DNA of 8,898 nt from Candidatus Pacearchaeota archaeon CG10_big_fil_rev_8_21_14_0_10_32_14 (lineage in GTDB: Archaea > Nanobdellota > Nanobdellia > Pacearchaeales > GW2011-AR1), in NCBI GenBank assembly GCA_002763085.1, contig PFCY01000041.1:1-8898 (forward strand), given 5' to 3'. Under the pieces are notes generated by a model that saw only the letters and a program-made list of their open reading frames with translations, made no database searches and was not told the origin of the DNA. Below are positions 5,033-8,898 of this stretch, piece after piece. A program made the position numbers and the translations under genes. Position 1 is the first letter of the stretch, and every line of letters starts with the position of its first letter.

Positions 5033-5109
5033 TCGAGCGATTTCGTGGTAAGGGTGTAAGGTGGGGAGGTGTGCGGGATCGCGAGCAAGTTAGAATAATA
5101 TTCATTAAA
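5033..5109 (+). promoter_or_regulatory. G-rich spacer/leader between tRNA-Pro and rpl37ae
   Basis: This 77-base stretch is strikingly G-rich for the genome, with runs at 5052-5054, 5063-5066, 5068-5069 and 5075-5077. GCGAT (5037-5041) can pair with ATCGC (5078-5082) to close a loop around it. GGGGAGGTG (5063-5071) is strongly complementary to the archaeal 16S rRNA 3' end but lies about 39 bases before the ATG, too far for a normal ribosome binding site. An in-frame GTG at 5071 would extend L37Ae by 13 residues, but the family start matches the ATG at 5110. tRNA 3'-end cleavage after 5032 would generate the mRNA 5' end. Confidence 0.4.
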
Positions 5110-5328
5110 ATGCCAAGCAAATCAAAAAAAACAAGAGCATCCGGTCGATTCGGAGCTAGATATGGAAAACGAGTCAGAGACAAATTCGCCGACGTAGAAA
5201 GCAAACAAAGAGTTAAACAGAAATGTCCTTTTTGCTCAAAGCTCGGCGTAAAAAGAAAAGCTAAAGGTATATGGAATTGTGCAAGATGCGGAAAAACTTT
5301 TGCATCAAATACATATTATTTAAACTAA
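5110..5328 (+). CDS. rpl37ae: 50S ribosomal protein L37Ae (eL43)
   Basis: A 72-residue zinc-binding large-subunit protein. The basic N-terminus (MPSKSKKTRASGRFGARYGK) is the family signature. Four cysteines, in CPFC (39-42) and CARC (57-60), form the zinc ribbon, with GIWNCARCGKTFA typical of the family. It binds 23S rRNA. The ATG at 5110 is chosen because translation from here begins exactly where homologues do; the open frame continues upstream into the tRNA, which is not coding. rpoP follows after 35 bases, the standard archaeal order. Length is slightly short but normal for a small archaeon. Confidence 0.93.
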   Translation: MPSKSKKTRASGRFGARYGKRVRDKFADVESKQRVKQKCPFCSKLGVKRKAKGIWNCARCGKTFASNTYYLN

Positions 5329-5334
5329 GATAAA

Positions 5335-5341
5335 TTTATAA
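5335..5341 (+). promoter_or_regulatory. TATA box for rpoP-pfdB
   Basis: TTTATAA lies about 26 bases before the rpoP ATG, in the short gap after rpl37ae. It would give a leaderless rpoP message, so rpoP-pfdB can be transcribed apart from rpl37ae. Confidence 0.5.
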
Positions 5342-5363
5342 CCCAACAAAAATAACAATTAAA

Positions 5364-5501
5364 ATGGCTGTATATAAATGTTTCAAATGTGGAAAGAAAA
5401 TTCAAAGCAATAAGCTCGATGCTAGATTCATCTGTCCTTTTTGTAATAGCAAAATATTCTACAAGCCTAGAACTCATTCAAGAAAATTAAAGGCTATTTA
5501 A
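5364..5501 (+). CDS. rpoP: DNA-directed RNA polymerase subunit P (Rpo12)
   Basis: A 45-residue zinc-ribbon subunit of the archaeal RNA polymerase, orthologous to eukaryotic Rpb12 (Rpc10). It begins MAVYKCFKCGKKI. The zinc ligands are C6, C9, C24 and C27, the second pair in RFICPFCNSKIFYK, and the end is a basic tail (RTHSRKLKA). Length matches the family (about 45-50 residues). The subunit helps hold the Rpo3/Rpo10/Rpo11 assembly platform together. A TATA box 26 bases upstream suggests a leaderless start. Only one base separates its stop from the prefoldin ATG, so the two genes form a tight pair. Confidence 0.93.
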   Translation: MAVYKCFKCGKKIQSNKLDARFICPFCNSKIFYKPRTHSRKLKAI

Positions 5502-5502
5502 A

Positions 5503-5820
5503 ATGGCAAAAGATTCTGATAAAACTAAAGATTTTGAGGAACTCCAGATCATCCAGCAGAATCTTCAAAATATTTTAATGCAAAAACAGGCATTTCAATA
5601 CGAACTCACCGAGACTGAATCTGCACTGAATGAAATAAAAAATTCTAAAGACGACGTCTATAAAATCGTTGGACAGCTTATGTTAAGATCTCCTAAAGAC
5701 TCAATAGTTGAAGAATTATCAAATAGAGAGAAACTTCTTAAGATAAGACTTGAATCTTTGCAAAAACAAGAAGATAAATTGAGTAATAAGCTTCAAGAAC
5801 TCCAAGAAAAATTAATGTAA
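5503..5820 (+). CDS. pfdB: Prefoldin beta subunit
   Basis: A 105-residue prefoldin subunit. The ATP-independent chaperone is a hexamer of two alpha and four beta subunits that hands unfolded proteins to the thermosome. The sequence shows an N-terminal coiled coil (about 10-48, DFEELQIIQQNLQNILMQK and onward), a short beta-hairpin region (about 52-68, VYKIVGQLMLR, SPKDSIVEEL) and a C-terminal coiled coil (about 70-104, REKLLKIRLESLQKQEDKL onward). Two helices around a single hairpin fit the beta class. It starts one base after rpoP. In many archaea a pcc1 gene lies between them, and here it is absent. Confidence 0.88.
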   Translation: MAKDSDKTKDFEELQIIQQNLQNILMQKQAFQYELTETESALNEIKNSKDDVYKIVGQLMLRSPKDSIVEELSNREKLLKIRLESLQKQEDKLSNKLQELQEKLM

Positions 5821-5856
5821 CGATTTATACAATCTTATCATTTAAATTACGAAATC

Positions 5857-5864
5857 TTTATAAA
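5857..5864 (+). promoter_or_regulatory. TATA box of sepF
   Basis: TTTATAAA ends 21 bases before the sepF ATG, so the transcript should be leaderless. A short CTAT tandem (about 5869-5880) fills the space between the box and the start codon. Confidence 0.65.
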
Positions 5865-5884
5865 TCACCTATCTATCTATTTTT

Positions 5885-6283
5885 ATGGTTTTCAAATCAA
5901 TAAAAGAGAGTTTATCTCGACTGACGGGGGGAGACGATACTTCTGGAGAATATATTGAGATTGATTTAGAACAAGACAAAAAAGACAATAAAGTTGTTGT
6001 CAAACTTTTCTTCTTAAAGACATATGAAGACGTCAACGAAGTTCTCAACGCTTTAAGAGAAGGTTATACTATTACCTTAGTTGATATCAAAACATTAAGA
6101 CAAAAAGATTCTATTGAATTGAAGAGAGCTGTTTCAAAGATAAAGAAGACAGTCGATGCTCTCGAGGGAAGTATTGCAGGATTCGGAGAGAACATAATTG
6201 TCGCAACTCCATCTTTCGCAAAGATACACAAAGAATTATTAAAACCAACAAAAGATCAAAAATCAAACAAGTTTGATATGTAA
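5885..6283 (+). CDS. sepF: Cell division protein SepF
   Basis: A 132-residue archaeal SepF, which anchors the FtsZ ring to the membrane in archaea that divide with FtsZ. The first residues (MVFKSIKESLSRLTGG) can form a membrane-binding amphipathic helix. A disordered acidic linker follows (about 15-35). The folded SepF domain spans about 36-115: NKVVVKLFFLKTYEDVNEVL, then GYTITLVDIKTLRQKDSIEL, a helix (LKRAVSKIKKTVDALEG), and the hallmark GSIAGFGENIIVATPS at 95-110. Length and order are normal. It has its own TATA box and is probably monocistronic, given the hairpin and T-run at its end. No ftsZ is in the window. Confidence 0.9.
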   Translation: MVFKSIKESLSRLTGGDDTSGEYIEIDLEQDKKDNKVVVKLFFLKTYEDVNEVLNALREGYTITLVDIKTLRQKDSIELKRAVSKIKKTVDALEGSIAGFGENIIVATPSFAKIHKELLKPTKDQKSNKFDM

Positions 6284-6295
6284 TTAATTTTTTTT
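6262..6295 (+). terminator. Hairpin plus T-run after sepF
   Basis: ATCAAAC (6262-6268) and GTTTGAT (6271-6277) are a perfect inverted repeat overlapping the last sepF codons, and a run of eight T lies at 6288-6295 just after the stop. Archaeal termination depends mainly on the oligo-T, which is the longest near this gene. The hairpin loop is very short, so fewer pairs would form in RNA. Confidence 0.5.
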
Positions 6296-6333
6296 CTATA
6301 ATCTTTCTTCAATAATTTAATCTTAAAGAATTT

Positions 6334-6741
6334 CTAAACATTAGCAATACTAAACACTGTTTTTAATGCAACAATTATTGTAGCCGGTGCAAATAACGCA
6401 ATCAAAGATCCAAAAACGCTTCTGACTATCTCTCCTACACCCGCTCCTATAATAGAAGAGCTAACTCCTTGCATTCCAAAATTACTCACAACAACTAAAA
6501 CCGCTCCTGCAATCATAAATGTCTGTGAATCTTTTCCTCCAACATTCATCCATCCAACTATTATGCCTAATATTACTAGCGAACCATAAATGGCAGGATA
6601 AACCGCACTATTAATAGTAGATAATTCAGGAAATGCCCTTCTAAGCCACGTAGATGTAATCAATCCTATTACTATAGCAAGAATGACCCCTAACAGAAAA
6701 GCATAAGCCCCAAGTGTATTTTCTCTTGATTTTAACGGCAT
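6334..6741 (-). CDS. Small four-helix membrane protein (135 aa), function unknown
   Basis: Hydrophobic with about four membrane segments: roughly 10-30 (AYAFLLGVILAIVIGLITS), 47-66 (YPAIYGSLVILGIIVGW), 74-92 (TFMIAGAVLVVVSNFGM) and 105-130 (IVRSVFGSLIALFAPATIIV). Loops are short and there are no enzymatic motifs. I do not recognise a family. The ATG at 6741 is preferred (MPLKSREN) because a TATA-like element lies about 30 bases upstream. A TTG at 6750 in the same frame would add MLK, but it coincides with the expected transcription start. It points towards sepF and away from the surface-protein gene. Confidence 0.75.
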   Translation of the reverse strand: MPLKSRENTLGAYAFLLGVILAIVIGLITSTWLRRAFPELSTINSAVYPAIYGSLVILGIIVGWMNVGGKDSQTFMIAGAVLVVVSNFGMQGVSSSIIGAGVGEIVRSVFGSLIALFAPATIIVALKTVFSIANV

Positions 6742-6767
6742 TTTTAACAATAAACCTTACCTATTGA

Positions 6768-6778
6768 TATATTTAAAT
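6768..6778 (-). promoter_or_regulatory. TATA element of the four-helix membrane protein gene
   Basis: The minus strand reads ATTTAAATATA at 6768-6778, about 30 bases before the ATG at 6741, suitable for a leaderless or nearly leaderless transcript. Confidence 0.45.
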
Positions 6779-6779
6779 T

Positions 6780-6950
6780 TTTTTAAAAGTGAGACGTCCT
6801 CATTTTAATTGGTTTTAGAAATCCCTCCTCAAACCATTATAGGTCGCATCACGAAAGTTTATACATTTACATTAAAACATCGACGCTATAACCCAACCCA
6901 AATTTTTTTAAAGTCTCATCACAAAATAAACATATTCTCAAAAATAGAAA
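6780..6950. other. Divergent intergenic region with a repeated CATCAC motif
   Basis: No supported gene. A long plus-strand frame enters here from a TTG at 6809, but it contains no family-like sequence and lies upstream of the real TATA box. GTCGCATCACGAAA (6843-6856) recurs as GTCTCATCACAAAA (6913-6926), 12 of 14 bases equal and 70 bases apart. On the minus strand these read as GTGATG cores, as in C boxes of C/D guide RNAs, but no matching D boxes (CTGA) were found. They may be regulator sites. Confidence 0.3.
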
Positions 6951-6960
6951 TATTTATAAA
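6951..6960 (+). promoter_or_regulatory. TATA box of the surface-protein gene
   Basis: TATTTATAAA ends 16 bases before the ATG at 6977, and its centre is about 22-24 bases upstream. This fixes the start at 6977 and implies a leaderless mRNA. Confidence 0.6.
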
Positions 6961-6976
6961 CCATAGTTACTCCGGA

Positions 6977-8623
6977 ATGACTACAAAAATGAAAACAAAA
7001 TCATTAACAATTATGAGTTTAAGCATTTTATCGTTGGTAATTATCGCTTCTTTAGTAAGCGCGTCTTCATTCACTGTCGCACCAGCTACATTAAGTTTTG
7101 ATTCAAGTTCATCTAAAACTTTTACAATTACTAATCCTACACCTTTAACTCCAATAAATGTAGATTTTCCTTCAACAATATCAATAGAAGGGGAAAATGG
7201 ATACGTTGTTATTTTTGATGTGACTGGAACAAAAACAAATATAGGCGCATCATCTATTATAACAATTGATCCACAAACATCAATAGATTTATCTAAATTT
7301 AACTTAGGAGAATCTTACACTTCTGAATTGATAGTTTCATCAGGCGCTGATACAAGGACTATACTTGTTGAAATAAACTCAAACAATTATTGTGATGTGA
7401 CAAATAACGGTGAAATAGACTTATCAATAGAAAACCTAAATGTAAATGGATTTAGCGAAGACGATAATGAATGGTATCCTCGCGATGAAGTCGAAGTCGA
7501 AGTCACAGTTGATAACAACGGAAAAGAAAAAATTAACAACATCCAAGTTGAATGGTGCTTATTTGATAACGAAAACAAAAACTGTGTTGCTGAAGATTCA
7601 GAAAAAGATTTTGATGTTAAAGATGGAGATGATAAAACAATTACATTCACATTCACAGTAGATCCAAAAGACCTTGAATCTGATGTTACAGATTATACTC
7701 TATATGTAAGAGCTACAGGTGAAGTTGCAGCTGGAACTTACGATGGTGAAGATTCTTGCGCAAGCGATTCTGAAGGCATAGAAATGAAATTAAGTGATGA
7801 TTTTGTTATATTGACTAATATTAAAACCGAACCTACTCCTGTAGCATGCGGAAATCAAGCAACAATAACTGCTGACGTTTGGAACATAGGAAATAGCGAT
7901 GAAGACGATGTGACTGCAGAACTTAGAATAAACGATCCACAATTAAAATTATCTCAATCACAAAGCATAGGATCAATAGATTCATTAAAAAAAGATCATG
8001 TCGCATTTATATTAGATATCCCTAAAGAGACTAAAGAAAAGACTTACACTGTATCTATATATGTGACTGATGACAATGGAGATATATTCGAAAACGATGA
8101 TGACGGCAAAGCCACATTCTCAACACAATTACAAGTTGAAGGAAGTTGCGGTCCGGTCGTTAAAGAAACTAGAGTTATCGTAGCACCAGTTCTTGAATCT
8201 GGCGGTAAAGCTGGAGAAGAATTAGTAGTCAAAGTTGGAGTCACAAACTCTGGAAATGAAGCATCTACATTTAATGTGGACGTTTCTGGTTTTGATGATT
8301 GGGCTACAGGTGATTATTCTCCTAAAACTCTTACTCTTAATGCAGGTCAATCAGGAGACGTTACAGTAACATTAACTCCAAATAAAGATGCTGTCGGAAA
8401 ACAAAATTTCAATGTTGAAATTCAAGCATCTGGAAGTACTGCTCCTGCAAGAAAAACTGTTGAACTTGAAATAACAAAAGCATCTGGGGGAATAAAACTA
8501 CCTGGAATCAAAGCAGGATCATTCATCAGTAAAGATAATTGGTATCTTTGGGGAATAGGATTGCTTAATGTTGTTCTTGTAGTTATCATAATTGTAGTTG
8601 CAGTTAGAGTTGCAAGAAGTTAA
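6977..8623 (+). CDS. Cell-surface protein with tandem Ig-like (CARDB/NEW3-type) domains
   Basis: A 548-residue exported, membrane-anchored protein. Residues 1 to about 29 form a signal peptide (SLSILSLVIIASLVSA core). Beta-sandwich modules follow: about 31-135; about 139-275 (DEVEVEVTVDNNGKEKINNI, a CARDB/APHP-like strand pattern); about 276-392 (QATITADVWNIGNSDEDDV, same plan); and about 393-500 (GEELVVKVGVTNSGNEASTF with VTVTLTPNK, resembling the NEW3 domain). A single membrane helix (about 523-543) with a short basic end (VRVARS) anchors the C-terminus, so most of the protein lies outside. Six cysteines (139, 194, 203, 261, 291, 391) could form disulfides. It is very acidic. Such modules usually mediate adhesion or scaffold the envelope, and no enzyme motif is seen. 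The TATA box at 6951-6960 selects the ATG at 6977. The second ATG, 12 bases later, is also possible. Confidence 0.8.
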   Translation: MTTKMKTKSLTIMSLSILSLVIIASLVSASSFTVAPATLSFDSSSSKTFTITNPTPLTPINVDFPSTISIEGENGYVVIFDVTGTKTNIGASSIITIDPQTSIDLSKFNLGESYTSELIVSSGADTRTILVEINSNNYCDVTNNGEIDLSIENLNVNGFSEDDNEWYPRDEVEVEVTVDNNGKEKINNIQVEWCLFDNENKNCVAEDSEKDFDVKDGDDKTITFTFTVDPKDLESDVTDYTLYVRATGEVAAGTYDGEDSCASDSEGIEMKLSDDFVILTNIKTEPTPVACGNQATITADVWNIGNSDEDDVTAELRINDPQLKLSQSQSIGSIDSLKKDHVAFILDIPKETKEKTYTVSIYVTDDNGDIFENDDDGKATFSTQLQVEGSCGPVVKETRVIVAPVLESGGKAGEELVVKVGVTNSGNEASTFNVDVSGFDDWATGDYSPKTLTLNAGQSGDVTVTLTPNKDAVGKQNFNVEIQASGSTAPARKTVELEITKASGGIKLPGIKAGSFISKDNWYLWGIGLLNVVLVVIIIVVAVRVARS

Positions 8624-8642
8624 TATTATTTTTATTTTAAAA

Positions 8643-8898
8643 ATGGTTAAAGGAAAAAATGGAAAAAAGTCTGGAAAGGAAAAAATTCTTAGAGTTGTAA
8701 GAAGTGATGATCGTGATAATAACTTGAATATAGGTGATGTTGTTCAAAGTGAATTTTTTGTTAAAGCATGTAAAGGATATGGTGGTGGTGATACAAGAAA
8801 TACTTATAGAGTAGATGCAACGATAATGCCTGATCATTATATTGAAGGAATTAGAAGAGGATCAGGACCAGAATACTTGTCGATAGATAAATCTAGAA
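8643..8898 (+). CDS. Hypothetical protein, 3' end beyond the window (partial)
   Basis: An ATG 19 bases after the surface-protein stop opens a frame with no stop to the window end (85 complete codons). The N-terminus is Lys/Gly-rich (MVKGKNGKKSGKEKILRVVR), followed by a soluble mixed stretch (NNLNIGDVVQSEFFVKACKG, then YRVDATIMPDHYIEGIRRGS). No signal peptide or known motif is apparent. GDVVQSEFFVKA together with TYRVDATIMP looks like a beta-rich domain. The short gap suggests co-transcription with the surface protein. Base use matches the core genes. Function cannot be assigned. Confidence 0.6.
   Translation, partial: MVKGKNGKKSGKEKILRVVRSDDRDNNLNIGDVVQSEFFVKACKGYGGGDTRNTYRVDATIMPDHYIEGIRRGSGPEYLSIDKSR

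Noticed and set aside
4993..5109. N-terminal extension of L37Ae back into the tRNA
   Set aside because: It would translate tRNA sequence, and homologues begin at the ATG at 5110.
6843..6926. C/D-box guide RNA on the minus strand
   Set aside because: GTGATGA-like C boxes are present but no paired D boxes (CTGA) at suitable distances.
6809..6976. 56-residue N-terminal extension of the surface protein from a TTG
   Set aside because: It lies upstream of the TATA box at 6951-6960 and would push the signal peptide away from the N-terminus.
1..8898. CRISPR array or rRNA genes
   Set aside because: No regularly spaced direct repeats and no rRNA-like sequence were seen.

Overview
The window comes from an AT-rich archaeon. 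The evidence is an archaeal information-processing gene set (Spt5, ribosomal protein L11, L37Ae, RNA polymerase subunit P, prefoldin beta), archaeal SepF, TATA boxes of the TTTATAAA type about 25 bases before start codons (leaderless transcripts), and a tRNA-Pro without an encoded CCA. Small proteins, compact spacing and missing usual operon partners (no SecE beside Spt5, no L1/L10 after L11, no Pcc1 between RpoP and prefoldin) suit a reduced DPANN-type genome (Pacearchaeota/Woesearchaeota-like). That placement is inference.

Layout. Positions 1-3497 form an accessory block. It holds a zinc-ribbon DDE transposase (minus), two overlapping hypothetical genes (plus, the second with an N-terminal membrane segment), a 231-aa hypothetical gene (minus) that meets them tail to tail with overlapping stops, a 52-aa AbrB-like protein (minus), and a solitary beta-class amino DNA methyltransferase (minus). 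GGTAC-containing palindromes cluster at the promoters of the transposase and the AbrB-like gene. Positions 3498-8898 are chromosomal core: spt5 with a long, foldable leader, rpl11 with an unusual tail, tRNA-Pro, rpl37ae, rpoP and pfdB, sepF, a four-helix membrane protein (minus), a large cell-surface protein of beta domains, and a hypothetical gene cut by the window end.

The core genes serve transcription elongation (Spt5, RpoP), translation (L11, L37Ae, tRNA-Pro), folding (prefoldin), division (SepF) and the envelope. The accessory block has no visible link to these.

Points most worth a second look: (1) an spt5 leader in which two helices share bases, one of them enclosing the likely ribosome binding site; (2) a sharp switch in tetranucleotide use at the block boundary, with GATC 0 and GTAC 10 in the first 3.5 kb but GATC 15 and GTAC 1 in the remaining 5.4 kb (counted by eye); (3) GGTACC/GGTACA motifs repeated at 25-base spacing at two accessory loci; (4) L11 with a coiled, Ala/Pro-rich C-terminal tail; (5) tRNA-Pro and rpl37ae apparently sharing one promoter, with a G-rich leader between them.
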